The position numbers and the translations under genes were made by a program. From Chitinophagaceae bacterium (GTDB lineage Bacteria; Bacteroidota; Bacteroidia; Chitinophagales; Chitinophagaceae), in NCBI GenBank assembly GCA_003168265.1, contig PMSV01000017.1, positions 1-64,000 on the forward strand: a stretch of 64,000 bases of DNA, written 5' to 3'. The notes under the pieces are model-generated. The model searched no databases. It was not told where the DNA came from and saw only the letters and a list, made by a program, of their open reading frames with translations. Below, piece by piece: positions 45,423 to 55,050 of the stretch. Every line of letters starts with the position of its first letter. Positions within the stretch are counted from its first letter, which is position 1.

Positions 45423-45797
45423 ATGAAAAAGTCCATCCTCCTGCTATTGCTGGTTATATGTGCTGCTTTCCTTGCACAGGCTCAATTGAAAAATACCAAA
45501 TGGAAGGGCACGGTGAATTCGCCTGGTCCCGTGGATGTGCTCTGGGATTTTGGGAAGGACACCGTGGTTGTGATCATGCTCCCTGACAGTGCAGTCCTGG
45601 AGACAATGACCTACCAGCTTAAAGACAGCCTGCTTTTATTGACGAAGGTGACCGGCAGCAGTCCCTGCAGCACTTCGGATATTGCAAAATACCGGATCAG
45701 CTTTAAGGCCGATCAATTCTCACTTACTCCTTCGGATGACCCCTGTGATGAAAGAAAATCTGCTGTGAATTCCGATCCATATACCAAAGTGAAATAA
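45423..45797 (+). CDS. Small secreted hypothetical protein, lipocalin-like
   Basis: A 124-residue protein with a signal peptide (MKKSILLLLLVICAAFLAQA) and then LKNTKWKGTVNSPGPVDVLW, VVVIMLPDSAVLETMTYQLK and two Cys (SSPCSTSD, DDPCDERK) that could form a disulfide. The start, N..WKG......D..W.F..D, resembles small lipocalin-like domains. The function is unknown. Confidence 0.65.
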   Translation: MKKSILLLLLVICAAFLAQAQLKNTKWKGTVNSPGPVDVLWDFGKDTVVVIMLPDSAVLETMTYQLKDSLLLLTKVTGSSPCSTSDIAKYRISFKADQFSLTPSDDPCDERKSAVNSDPYTKVK

Positions 45798-45834
45798 GAA
45801 TTGTTTGCTGCTGAAAGTCTCTGATTTTTGTTAG

Positions 45835-46209
45835 TCAAAGCCCTTCGTAGTACGGAATTTCGTCGTGGGAGATGGTTTCTTTTTGATGCCAGTATGCAAG
45901 GGTGACGATATGCCCGTCACCAGTCTTTAGCAGTCGGCCAAATATTGCATTAATGGGGTTGAAGGTAGTATCTGTAACGCCTACGGTAAAAGTGGTGGGA
46001 GGGGGTAGTGGCTCCGGCGAAAGGACTGCTGCCGCGGCAGCAGTTGGGTCAGCTTTGGGTAAGGGGGTTGGCGCGCAGACTACTGTATAGCCGTTTTGTA
46101 AAAGCAAGTCTTTCAAAAAAATTACCCGTTCAGCAGGAACATTCCTTTCTGCAATGCCGCATTTCACTCCGTTGAGTTCCTCAAATTCATGGTTTTTATT
46201 GATGGCCAT
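45835..46209 (-). CDS. Uncharacterised protein at the tail of the nuo operon
   Basis: A 124-residue soluble protein that begins 6 bases after the nuoN stop on the same strand, so it is very likely in the complex I transcript. The N-terminal part (AERNVPAERVIFLKDLLLQN then GYTVVCAPTP) resembles an alpha/beta unit. A Pro/Ala-rich linker (DPTAAAAAVLSPEPLPPP) leads to a second part (TFTVGVTDTTFNPINAIFGR and HIVTLAYWHQKE). I do not recognise a family. A link with respiration is inferred from position only. Confidence 0.65.
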   Translation of the reverse strand: MAINKNHEFEELNGVKCGIAERNVPAERVIFLKDLLLQNGYTVVCAPTPLPKADPTAAAAAVLSPEPLPPPTTFTVGVTDTTFNPINAIFGRLLKTGDGHIVTLAYWHQKETISHDEIPYYEGL

Positions 46210-46215
46210 ATCTGA

Positions 46216-47622
46216 TTAATGAAGTGATTGAATATAATCATAGATCCAGCTAAAAAGACCTGTAAGCAGAACGCCTCCGCTGCAGATGATCAGTCCGAAT
46301 CTTACAGAAACGGAGACATGGATATTCTTCAGAGGCGTCACATCGTTCTTCTCAAAAAAGATGGCCCTCACAATGCGCAGGTAATAATACAGGGAAATGA
46401 CGAGGTTGAGGGCCCCCGTCAGGATAAAACCGTAATTGCCTTTGGAAGCGCCGGCCGTAATTAGAAAAAGTTTACCAAAAAAACCGGCAGTGGGAGGGAT
46501 CCCGGCAAGCGAGAACAAGGCCAGGGTCAATACCCAACTCAGAAAGGGATTGGTTTTATAGAGTCCGTTGTAATCATCAATATTCTCCTTCCCGGTTTGT
46601 TCTGAAATCACAGAAGCAACCCCGAAGGCTGCCAGATTGGAGAAAACATATATTAGAATGAAATAGACAACGGATGGAGAACCCAGCGGCGCCCCGCCGC
46701 TGACCCCCAGAAGAATAAAACCAACTTGTGCGATAGAAGAGAATGCAAGAAAGCGCTTGATATTTTGTTGCCGAAGGGCGAAGAGATTACCGATCAGAAG
46801 CGTACATAAGGTGAGAAGGACGAGCATGCCATACCAGATATCTCCTAAAGGCAGAAAGGTCTTATAAAGAAAGCCCATGAAAACAAAGGCAAAAGCGCCC
46901 TTGGAGGCCACAGATAAGAAGGAAGTAGCGGCAATGGGAGCCCCTTCGTAAACATCTGCAGTCCAGAGATGAAAAGGAACAATGGACAATTTGAACGCGA
47001 AGGCACAGAAGATCAATATGAAGGCCAGAACCTGGAGCGTATTGCCATTTAAGCGGGCTGGAATCTCGGAAAAACTGATCGTTCCTGTGGAACCATATAA
47101 AAGGGAGATGCCGAAAAGCAGTACACCAGAGGAAAAAGCAGAGGAAAGGATCAATTTCATGGCCGCTTCGGAGGACTTTCTTTTCAGCAAGTCGAAATTC
47201 ACCATTGCTGCGACGGGGATCGAGGAAAGTTCCAGGGACAGGTAGAAGATCAAGAGATTGCCGCTGGAAATCATCAGGAACATCCCGAGCATTGAGGAGA
47301 CCATAAGTAAAAAGAATTCAGGCAAGTTCTGGGACTTTCTCAGCCAGTCTGCGCAGACCAAAGAAACCAGGTATGCCGAAAGATTCAATATGTTCTTTTC
47401 AAAAATAAAGAGGCTGGTTGATTGATATAGGTCACCGAAAAGATGACCGTTGCGGTTGAGAAAAAATCCCAATACAAAATTGAAAAGCAGAAGGACCTGG
47501 ATCAACTGCAAAAGCAGATCATTTTTTATGCCCCTTCCCAGCTTAACGAAGACCAACAAAAACAGGATCAGCGTGAGCTGTAATTCCGGTTTCATCAAAA
47601 GCAAAAAATCTTTCATCTTCAA
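46216..47622 (-). CDS. nuoN: NADH-quinone oxidoreductase subunit N
   Basis: An antiporter-like proton-pumping membrane subunit of complex I. The 468-residue protein has about fourteen membrane segments and the conserved core FKLSIVPFHLWTADVYEGAP (charged residues of the discontinuous helix), plus RFLAFSSIAQVGFILLG. It follows nuoM with no gap. The length is typical for Bacteroidota NuoN. Confidence 0.95.
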   Translation of the reverse strand: MKMKDFLLLMKPELQLTLILFLLVFVKLGRGIKNDLLLQLIQVLLLFNFVLGFFLNRNGHLFGDLYQSTSLFIFEKNILNLSAYLVSLVCADWLRKSQNLPEFFLLMVSSMLGMFLMISSGNLLIFYLSLELSSIPVAAMVNFDLLKRKSSEAAMKLILSSAFSSGVLLFGISLLYGSTGTISFSEIPARLNGNTLQVLAFILIFCAFAFKLSIVPFHLWTADVYEGAPIAATSFLSVASKGAFAFVFMGFLYKTFLPLGDIWYGMLVLLTLCTLLIGNLFALRQQNIKRFLAFSSIAQVGFILLGVSGGAPLGSPSVVYFILIYVFSNLAAFGVASVISEQTGKENIDDYNGLYKTNPFLSWVLTLALFSLAGIPPTAGFFGKLFLITAGASKGNYGFILTGALNLVISLYYYLRIVRAIFFEKNDVTPLKNIHVSVSVRFGLIICSGGVLLTGLFSWIYDYIQSLH

Positions 47623-49107
47623 TTATTTAATCCCCAAGCCTAATCTACTAGTAATGATCTCAGCCGCGGGCTGCAGCAACTGATATAACCAGCCAGGCAT
47701 TAAACCGATAGTGAGTATTCCGGCAATGAGAATAATGGCAGCCAGCTTCTCATTCCAGGCAGCGTCGCGAAGGCCTTCAAAACTCTTGTTCCTGATTGGC
47801 CCCATCACCGTTTGTCCGATGGCTCTTAGTATATATACTGCTGTGACTACAATCGATGCTGCAGCCGCCACTGTCGCTGTCCTGTGAAACAGGTCATTGT
47901 TTTGCCAGGAACCTACTAATATGGTCACCTCGGCCACGAAACCGCTGAATCCGGGCAGGCCCAGGGAACAGAGACCCACGATAAAGAGGGCCGTACTGAT
48001 AAAGGGCATGACTTTCATTAGGCCTCCCATTTCATTTACCATTCGGGTATGCGTCCGGTCATAGATCATTCCGATCACGGCAAAGAACAAGGCTGTCATC
48101 AAACCATGGGATACCATCTGCATCACCGAACCCACGATAGCGGTCTGTGTGAGCATGCCCATTCCTAATAAAGTGAAACCCACATGGCTTACGGAGGAAT
48201 AGGCATTGATATACTTCAGGTCCTTTTGCATCATGGTCACAAAGGCCCCGTATAAGATCGCAATGGCTGAGAGTACGAGAATGATGGTGGCATAATGAGT
48301 TGCTCCGTTTGGAAGCAGGTAGATGGCCACCCGCAGGCAGCCATAGCCGCCGAGTTTCATGGAAATCCCTGCCAGAAACATGGACCCCGCCGTTGGTGCA
48401 GAGGAATGACCGTCAGGGACCCAGGTATGAAGGGGGAACAATGCGGTGAATACCCCGAATCCGAGGAAGATCAGGGGGAAAATAATATACTGGACATTAT
48501 CAGGTATGGTTGCCTGGGACAAATGCAGGATATCAAAATCATTTCCGCATGTGAAATAAAGCCCGAGAATACCCACAAGAATGAGGGCCGAACCGCTCAT
48601 GAGCATCAGGGCCAGCTTATTTGCACTGTATTGTTTCTTTCCGCTTCCCCAGATACCGATGAACAAATACTTCGGGATTACCGATATTTCCAGGAAGAAA
48701 AAGAGTACAAAGAGATCCAGTGAAATAAAAAATCCATAAGCTCCTAGTGAAAGCAGGATGAGCAGGAAATAGAACTCCTTTGTCATTTTCTCGATTTTCC
48801 AGGAAACCAGGACACCGGCGGCTACCACGAGAGAGGTGAGCAGGATCATGGCTACAGAGATTCCATCAACGCCGAAATGCAATCGGATATGCAGGGTCCT
48901 GAAGAGTTCATGGGTCTGTTCGAATAGCATCTGGGAGCTATTTCCCGCAGCACGTTCTTTGGTGAAGGCAAAATAGAGTGCCAGGGCCAGCCCGATCTGC
49001 ACAAGGGAGCCGATAAAGGAGAGCCAGCATACCTGCGAGCGGTTGCGGGTAACCAGCAATGCCAGGACTGTTAAAGAGGGGATGAGTATGAGTAATGATA
49101 AATTCAT
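47623..49107 (-). CDS. nuoM: NADH-quinone oxidoreductase subunit M
   Basis: An antiporter-like membrane subunit, 494 residues. Conserved features are the Glu in FFFLEISVIPKYLFIGIWG, the segment VFTALFPLHTWVPDGHSSAP and INAYSSVSHVGFTLLGMG. It lies 3 bases after nuoL and abuts nuoN, within one operon. Confidence 0.96.
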   Translation of the reverse strand: MNLSLLILIPSLTVLALLVTRNRSQVCWLSFIGSLVQIGLALALYFAFTKERAAGNSSQMLFEQTHELFRTLHIRLHFGVDGISVAMILLTSLVVAAGVLVSWKIEKMTKEFYFLLILLSLGAYGFFISLDLFVLFFFLEISVIPKYLFIGIWGSGKKQYSANKLALMLMSGSALILVGILGLYFTCGNDFDILHLSQATIPDNVQYIIFPLIFLGFGVFTALFPLHTWVPDGHSSAPTAGSMFLAGISMKLGGYGCLRVAIYLLPNGATHYATIILVLSAIAILYGAFVTMMQKDLKYINAYSSVSHVGFTLLGMGMLTQTAIVGSVMQMVSHGLMTALFFAVIGMIYDRTHTRMVNEMGGLMKVMPFISTALFIVGLCSLGLPGFSGFVAEVTILVGSWQNNDLFHRTATVAAAASIVVTAVYILRAIGQTVMGPIRNKSFEGLRDAAWNEKLAAIILIAGILTIGLMPGWLYQLLQPAAEIITSRLGLGIK

Positions 49108-49110
49108 ATC

Positions 49111-51060
49111 TTATTTCCAGACATAAATAAAAAGAAAGGCCAGTGCAAGCGCTCCGCCCAGAAAATATAGTGCATATTGCTGGACCTTCCCTGACTGCAT
49201 TCCGCGCAACAGCACCGAAAGACCCCTTGTCGCAGCGCCCAGTAAATCGACCAGTCCATCGACTACATTCTTATCCGTCCAGGCGGCCGCCCGCCCGATT
49301 ATATTGAATAGGAATTTGCGTGTAACGAATAGATAAATCTCATCGATATAAAATTTTCTATACAGCAAACGGTAAAAACCTCCGAGGGCAAGTCGGATCT
49401 TCTCAGGACGGTCGCTGCCTGAAGCATACAGCCATCCGGCCAGGAGGATCCCGGTCAGACCGAGTAATACAGGAGCCAGGGAGAACCGAAGATGAAAGGG
49501 CATATCGAGGGGCTTACCATCCGAACTGACGAAATGCCCAAAGGGTATAAAACCTGCTGTGGCGGCGCCTATTGCGAGGAGCACGAGGGGGATTAAGATG
49601 GCTGGGCCGCCTTCGGCGTGATTAGCGGTTTCATGACCTTTGTAAGTCCTGCTGTGAAATATCCCGAAATATAAACGGAACATATAGAACGCAGTAATTC
49701 CTGAGCTGATCAGCCCTATAAAAAATATTGCGGGTTCATGCAGCCAGGCGGCGTACAGGATTTCTTCCTTACTGAAGAATCCGGAGAAAGGAGGGACCCC
49801 CGCTATGGCGAGGCAGGCGATGAGAAAGCAGATATGCGTTACCGGTAATTTTTTTTTGAGACCGCCCATATCCCTGATTTCATTGCTATGGACATAGTGA
49901 ATGACAACCCCGGCTCCTAAGAAGAGCAGGGCCTTGAAGAGGGCATGGGTGAACAAATGAAAGAGGGATGCGGTGTAGCCCAGCCCTATATCTCCATTGT
50001 TTCCTCCACCATATCCGGATACCCCAAGGGCAAAAATCATGTAGCCGATCTGGGACATGGTGGAATAAGCCAGCACCCTTTTGATATCGGTCTGTGTACA
50101 TGCGATCAGTGCGGCGATAAGGGCGGAGATCACCCCTACCCAGGCAACGGACTCCAGGACCCCGGGCCCCGAGATCGCATAGACGGGGAATAAACGGGCC
50201 ACGAGGAATACCCCGGCCACTACCATGGTGGCAGCATGGATCAGGGCGGAAACCGGTGTAGGACCCTCCATGGCATCGGGTAGCCAGATATGAAGCGGAA
50301 AGAGTGCGCTCTTGCCGGCTCCTCCGATGAATACCAGGATCAACCCCCAGCTTAGGGCGGAAATCCCCAGGAAGGAGGCTTGTAAAGCCATTCCCGTTTC
50401 TGAAGATTCAGGTGAGGAAAGCCTTTCCAGTATGGTTTGAAAATCCAGGGACCCGGTATAATAGGAGAGAACAAGTATTCCGATCAGGAAGCCGAAATCG
50501 GCAAAACGGGTGACAATAAAGGCTTTCTTACAAGCCATAACGGCCGAGGGCCGGTCATAATAGAATCCAATCAGCAGGTAGGAGGATACACCTACGAGTT
50601 CCCAGAAAAAATAGATCTGAAATATATTAGACGAAAGAACGAGCCCGAGCATGGAAAAACTGAAGAGGCCCAGAAAAGCGTAATAAGTCGCGAAACGTTC
50701 TTCTCCCTTCATATAGGAAAGGCTGTAAATATGAACCATCAGGGATACAAAACTTACCACGAGCAACATCATCGCACTGAGTGGATCCAGGAGGAAACCC
50801 ATTTTTAAGACCAGGCCATTGGCGAAGGAGAGCCAGTTCCACTCGAAGGGGACGATTTTCTGGTATATTCCGTCTACCATACCGAACTGGTAAAAATATC
50901 CATAAGCAGTGTAGAGACAGATGATGAAGGAGGCCAGCAATAAGAGAGTGGATAGGATGCCTGCCAGCTTGCCAATATATTTTCTCCCGAAGATGCCGTT
51001 GATTAAAAAACCGGCCAGCGGCAGGAGCAGAATGAGCGCTATCAGGATAGTGTTTGGCAT
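49111..51060 (-). CDS. nuoL: NADH-quinone oxidoreductase subunit L
   Basis: The largest antiporter-like membrane subunit, 649 residues, with the lateral helix region at the C-terminus. Motifs include FFWELVGVSSYLLIGFYYDR (conserved Glu), GKSALFPLHIWLPDAMEGPT and RVLAYSTMSQIGYMIFALG. It begins 4 bases after nuoK. No anomalies are seen. Confidence 0.97.
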   Translation of the reverse strand: MPNTILIALILLLPLAGFLINGIFGRKYIGKLAGILSTLLLLASFIICLYTAYGYFYQFGMVDGIYQKIVPFEWNWLSFANGLVLKMGFLLDPLSAMMLLVVSFVSLMVHIYSLSYMKGEERFATYYAFLGLFSFSMLGLVLSSNIFQIYFFWELVGVSSYLLIGFYYDRPSAVMACKKAFIVTRFADFGFLIGILVLSYYTGSLDFQTILERLSSPESSETGMALQASFLGISALSWGLILVFIGGAGKSALFPLHIWLPDAMEGPTPVSALIHAATMVVAGVFLVARLFPVYAISGPGVLESVAWVGVISALIAALIACTQTDIKRVLAYSTMSQIGYMIFALGVSGYGGGNNGDIGLGYTASLFHLFTHALFKALLFLGAGVVIHYVHSNEIRDMGGLKKKLPVTHICFLIACLAIAGVPPFSGFFSKEEILYAAWLHEPAIFFIGLISSGITAFYMFRLYFGIFHSRTYKGHETANHAEGGPAILIPLVLLAIGAATAGFIPFGHFVSSDGKPLDMPFHLRFSLAPVLLGLTGILLAGWLYASGSDRPEKIRLALGGFYRLLYRKFYIDEIYLFVTRKFLFNIIGRAAAWTDKNVVDGLVDLLGAATRGLSVLLRGMQSGKVQQYALYFLGGALALAFLFIYVWK

Positions 51061-51064
51061 CGCA

Positions 51065-51379
51065 TTAATTTTTCATTTCCTCCGTTTTCTCCACATCGAT
51101 GGATTGATGGGTCCGATAGAGATTGATGATGATCGCTATGGCCACGGCTGCTTCGGCGGCTGCTATGGCAATGACGAAGAGGGCGAAAAAAAGCCCGTCG
51201 AGCTTTCCCGGCCAGAGCCATTTATTGAATGCGACAAAATTCAGGTTTACACTGTTTAAGATCAACTCAAGGCTCATCAGCATGGTGATGAGGTTTCTTC
51301 GGGTCAGGAACCCATATGTTCCAATGAAGAACAAGGCGCTGCTGATAAATAGAACATGGTATAGTCCGGGTTCAATCAT
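51065..51379 (-). CDS. nuoK: NADH-quinone oxidoreductase subunit K
   Basis: A 104-residue membrane subunit with three helices and the two conserved buried glutamates (LMSLELILNSVNLNFVAF, then AIAAAEAAVAIAI). It lies between nuoJ and nuoL with gaps of 4 bases each. Confidence 0.96.
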   Translation of the reverse strand: MIEPGLYHVLFISSALFFIGTYGFLTRRNLITMLMSLELILNSVNLNFVAFNKWLWPGKLDGLFFALFVIAIAAAEAAVAIAIIINLYRTHQSIDVEKTEEMKN

Positions 51380-51383
51380 TGAC

Positions 51384-51893
51384 TCAGAGTTTGGTTTTTA
51401 AGGCAATCACGATACATCCGACCATGGCTGCGAGCAGTAAAATGGATATGACTTCAAAGGGCAGGGCATAGCCTCCCTGTCCTGTATCGAGCATTTTCTT
51501 TCCGATCCGGGCTACAGTAGGGGCGGGAGAGCCTGAGGTTTCGGTAAGGTCGGCCTCGAAGACCTGGCTGATCACCAGGGCAAAAGCACAAAAAACAGCA
51601 AGGGCCGAAAAAATCTTCCTGACTGTTTTTCCTCGCGGTAATTTTTCACCCGCCTGATTTGTGAGAAATATGGAGAAGAGAATCAGCACCACGATCCCTC
51701 CAACATAGACCACGACCTGAACTGCGGCTATGAACTGGTAGTCCATCCAGAAATAGAGCCCTGCAATTCCGATCAGGGTGAAGAGCAGGTAAATCGCAGC
51801 CCGGAAGATTTGTCTGGTTGTGACAGAGAGTAATCCGAAGACCAGGGACATAGCTGCGAGCAAATAAAATATTATCGTAGATCCTTGCATCAT
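51384..51893 (-). CDS. nuoJ: NADH-quinone oxidoreductase subunit J
   Basis: A 169-residue membrane subunit with five helices. The conserved stretch AVQVVVYVGGIVVLILFSIF holds the pi-bulge Tyr/Gly region. The start overlaps the end of nuoI by 4 bases (ATGA), so the two are coupled. Confidence 0.95.
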   Translation of the reverse strand: MMQGSTIIFYLLAAMSLVFGLLSVTTRQIFRAAIYLLFTLIGIAGLYFWMDYQFIAAVQVVVYVGGIVVLILFSIFLTNQAGEKLPRGKTVRKIFSALAVFCAFALVISQVFEADLTETSGSPAPTVARIGKKMLDTGQGGYALPFEVISILLLAAMVGCIVIALKTKL

Positions 51894-52366
51894 TCTACTC
51901 CATCCATAATTTTCGAACCGGGATTATTCAAAATTTTTGTTAACTGGCTGCGGTCATAGACACTGTGTTCGAAGGTCTGGGCCATTTTTATTGCATCCGA
52001 GGGGCAGGCTTCGATGCAAAGATTGCACATGGTGCAGAGCTCCAGGTGGTAGACCAGTTTATCGATCGCCTTTTTCTTCTTGCCATCGGGATTGACATCG
52101 AATTTGGTGATGACTTTTATTGTCCCGTTCGGGCAGGCCAACTCGCAGGCTGTACAACCCGTACACCTGTGTTCGTTCTGTTCGTTGTGAGGCATCACGA
52201 CTTCTCCTTTGAAACGTTCCGGAAGATTCAGGGTATCCCTGTTTTCCGGATATTGCTGGGTAATGATCTCCTTGTGATGCGTGAAATAATAAAGGGTCCT
52301 GCGCATCCCTATAGCCAGGGAGCGGAGAGCGGACCAGACATTCTTTATATATTTTATCAGACCCAT
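51890..52366 (-). CDS. nuoI: NADH-quinone oxidoreductase subunit I
   Basis: A peripheral-arm ferredoxin-like subunit with two [4Fe-4S] clusters: Cys68/71/74/78 (CTGCTACELACPNG) and Cys111/114/117/121 (CTMCNLCIEACPSDAI). It passes electrons toward NuoB. The 158-residue length is normal. In this operon it follows nuoH directly. Confidence 0.97.
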   Translation of the reverse strand: MGLIKYIKNVWSALRSLAIGMRRTLYYFTHHKEIITQQYPENRDTLNLPERFKGEVVMPHNEQNEHRCTGCTACELACPNGTIKVITKFDVNPDGKKKKAIDKLVYHLELCTMCNLCIEACPSDAIKMAQTFEHSVYDRSQLTKILNNPGSKIMDGVE

Positions 52367-52377
52367 TTGAATTTATT

Positions 52378-53454
52378 TTAAAAGTGCCATCCCAGGATCA
52401 CTATCGCCGTAGTCAATAGCAAATTCACCATGGTGATCGGTAAAAGGTATTTCCATTCCAGGTTAAGCAACTGATCGATACGCAATCTCGGAAAAGTCCA
52501 TCTAAACCACATTATAATAAATATGAGGAAGAAGGTTTTTCCAAAAAACCAGATACTTGAAGGAATATAGTCCATCACATGATTGAAAGCATGCCAGGTC
52601 CCAACGTGAAAGGGCATCCAGCCGCCCAGGAACAATGTGGCCGCAATCGCGCATGCAATAAAGACATTGACGTATTCTGCCAGGAAGAACAGTGCAAATT
52701 TCATCCCGGAATATTCTGTGTGGAAACCTGCCGTCAATTCCGATTCCGCTTCCGCGAGGTCGAAGGGGGCGCGATTGGTTTCAGCAGTCACGGCGATTAT
52801 AAAGGTGATAAAAGCAATGAGGGCCGGTATATGCCCCTTGAAGATCCACCAGCCATTGGCCTGGGAACGGATGATGTCGGATACCTGCAGGCTGCCGGTG
52901 AATACGATGATGGTCAGGGCCGACAGGCCAGCCGAGAGTTCATAGCTTACGATCTGTGCTCCGCTGCGCATGGCGCCCATTAAGGAAAATTTGTTATTGC
53001 TTGACCAGCCGGCCATCAGGATACTGATCACCGTTACTGAAGAAAGCGCCGAGACATAGAGTATCCCGATATTGAGATCCCAGAGCTGAAAATCTTTTGC
53101 AAAGGCAATGGGGGCCATCAGCAGCATCGCGATGATCATGGCTATAAAGGGGGCCAGGTTAAATAAGAATTTATCTGCTCCGGATGGCGTGAGACCTTCT
53201 TTAACGAGTAATTTCAGTGTATCTGCGAGGGACTGAAGCATGCCCCTGGGACCTACACGGTTTGGACCAAGCCGGATCTGCATCCATGCGGAGACCTTTC
53301 TTTCCATGATCACCAGCACTAGGCCCAGGACAGCGAACAGACTGATCACGGCCACCCCTGCGATCACCATTTCTATTGTGAGCGTGAGCGTGGAATTGAG
53401 ATGGCTGCTTAACCATTCATGTATCAGTAGGGCAATATGACTAAAACTCGGCAT
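52378..53454 (-). CDS. nuoH: NADH-quinone oxidoreductase subunit H
   Basis: A 358-residue membrane subunit forming the quinone chamber. Conserved segments are MERKVSAWMQIRLGPNRVGP, the loop TAETNRAPFDLAEAESEL and EYSGMKFALFFLAEYVNV. It follows nuoD after only 12 bases; in a full 14-gene operon nuoE, nuoF and nuoG would sit between them. Confidence 0.97.
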   Translation of the reverse strand: MPSFSHIALLIHEWLSSHLNSTLTLTIEMVIAGVAVISLFAVLGLVLVIMERKVSAWMQIRLGPNRVGPRGMLQSLADTLKLLVKEGLTPSGADKFLFNLAPFIAMIIAMLLMAPIAFAKDFQLWDLNIGILYVSALSSVTVISILMAGWSSNNKFSLMGAMRSGAQIVSYELSAGLSALTIIVFTGSLQVSDIIRSQANGWWIFKGHIPALIAFITFIIAVTAETNRAPFDLAEAESELTAGFHTEYSGMKFALFFLAEYVNVFIACAIAATLFLGGWMPFHVGTWHAFNHVMDYIPSSIWFFGKTFFLIFIIMWFRWTFPRLRIDQLLNLEWKYLLPITMVNLLLTTAIVILGWHF

Positions 53455-53466
53455 TTTTCAAGTATT

Positions 53467-54582
53467 TTACCGGTCGATATCCGGTATAACAAGGTCCAGA
53501 GTACCCATCATGGCTACCAGGTCCCCTAACTTGCTTCCCCTTGCTATATGATCCAACACCGAAAGATTGGAAAAACCTGGCGACCGGAATTTGATCCTGT
53601 AGGGAGTTGTGCCCCCTTCACTGATGATATAGACCCCCAGTTCCCCACGGGCCGTCTCCACACGCTGATAGAATTCCCCCTTCGGCAATTTTAGAACCGC
53701 TTTTGTTTTGGCGACGAAATCCCCATCGGGAATATTGTCAATCAGTTGTTCGACAATCCGAACGGACTGCTGCATTTCGCGGATGCGGACCATATAGCGT
53801 GCGAAAGAATCGCATCCGGTTTCCAGCACTTCATCGAATTCCAGCTCCCCGTAAATATCATAGGGATCGTATTTGCGGATATCGCAGCTTACTCCGCTGC
53901 CCCTGGCCGTCGGTCCGCTGCAACCATAGGAAACCGCATCTTCCGCGCTGAGGATGCCGACTTCTTTCATCCGGTTCTGAAAAATGATATTCCCAGTTAC
54001 CAGTTCGTCGTATTCATGGATCTTCCTTTTATAGAGCTGAATGAAATTCTTTACCCTTCCCTGAAAATTCGGGTGAATGTCCTGCATGACGCCTCCGGGA
54101 ACCATATAGTTCATCGTGAGCCGGGCTCCGCAGGTTTCTTCCATGATATCATTGATGGTCTCCCTTTCGCGGAATGCATGGAAGAAGGGGGTAAAGGCGC
54201 CGAGGTCCATGGCCAGCGCCCCCCACCAGAGTTCATGAGAAGCTATTCGGGTTAGTTCATCCATCAGGACGCGGATGGTCTGGGCTCTGCGCGGGATCTC
54301 CACCTGCAAGCCTCTTTCCACGCAGAGTGCGCAAGCATGGTTATTTATATGCGCGGACAGATAATCCATCCTGCTGGTTACATAGATGAACTGGCGATAG
54401 GTCAGGCTTTCGCACATTTTTTCAATCGAGCGGTGGATATATCCAAGGTGCGGCTCTACTTTGCGAATGGTCTCACCATTCAGGGTCAGCACAAGGTGCA
54501 AGACCCCATGCGTGGCCGGGTGCTGCGGGCCTACATTGATAATGACATCGCCTTCCTGGTTCGTGCCTATTTCTTCGTACAT
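53467..54582 (-). CDS. nuoD: NADH-quinone oxidoreductase subunit D
   Basis: The 49-kDa-type subunit lining the quinone site, 371 residues. Typical motifs are NVGPQHPATHGVLHLVLTLN (with the quinone-binding His), HLGYIHRSIEKMCESLTYRQ, and the C-terminal KLGDLVAMMGTLDLVIPDID. It lies 1 base after nuoC and is not fused to it. Confidence 0.97.
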   Translation of the reverse strand: MYEEIGTNQEGDVIINVGPQHPATHGVLHLVLTLNGETIRKVEPHLGYIHRSIEKMCESLTYRQFIYVTSRMDYLSAHINNHACALCVERGLQVEIPRRAQTIRVLMDELTRIASHELWWGALAMDLGAFTPFFHAFRERETINDIMEETCGARLTMNYMVPGGVMQDIHPNFQGRVKNFIQLYKRKIHEYDELVTGNIIFQNRMKEVGILSAEDAVSYGCSGPTARGSGVSCDIRKYDPYDIYGELEFDEVLETGCDSFARYMVRIREMQQSVRIVEQLIDNIPDGDFVAKTKAVLKLPKGEFYQRVETARGELGVYIISEGGTTPYRIKFRSPGFSNLSVLDHIARGSKLGDLVAMMGTLDLVIPDIDR

Positions 54583-54583
54583 A

Positions 54584-55048
54584 TCAGAGCCTGATCATAT
54601 TGATGGGGTCTTCAAAATCTTTTCTTAAAGGGTTCCTTCCTTCCCAACCGTCCGGCAGGATCAGGAGCCGCAGGTCGGGATGATGGATGAACTGAACGCC
54701 AAATAGCTCATACACTTCTCTTTCATGGAATTCCGCCGTACGCCAGATATTGCTTACTGTTTCAATTTCCGGCCTGTTTCGGTCCAGCCTGACTTTTATG
54801 ACCAGGACATGGCGGAACCGGGTAGAAGTCAGGTGGTAGACCATGTTCAGATGGGTCTTCCAGTCAACACAGGTAAGACAGAACAAATAATCAAATATCA
54901 TGAGGGGATCCTTCCGGAGCCGGCCTGCGAGGGCCGGCAAGTCGGCTGCTTCCACGGATGCATTTAGCCACTGACCGCCTTCTTCATAGGCTGCTGCGGG
55001 AATTATTTCTGAAATCTGTCGTTTTAGTTCTTCTCGCTCCATTTCCAT
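54584..55048 (-). CDS. nuoC: NADH-quinone oxidoreductase subunit C
   Basis: The 30-kDa-type subunit, 154 residues. The family signature is ERE-VYELFGVQFIHHPDLR followed by LPDGWEGRNPLRKDFE. It is separate from nuoD, unlike the fused NuoCD of enteric bacteria. Confidence 0.95.
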   Translation of the reverse strand: MEMEREELKRQISEIIPAAAYEEGGQWLNASVEAADLPALAGRLRKDPLMIFDYLFCLTCVDWKTHLNMVYHLTSTRFRHVLVIKVRLDRNRPEIETVSNIWRTAEFHEREVYELFGVQFIHHPDLRLLILPDGWEGRNPLRKDFEDPINMIRL

Positions 55049-55050
55049 AT

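Noticed and set aside
45835-46209. Tail gene of the nuo operon considered as nuoE
   Set aside because: It has no [2Fe-2S] cysteine pattern and no resemblance to the NuoE thioredoxin-like fold.
53746-54255. Plus-strand frame of 169 codons inside nuoD
   Set aside because: It is antisense to nuoD, which is well supported by conserved motifs along its full length.
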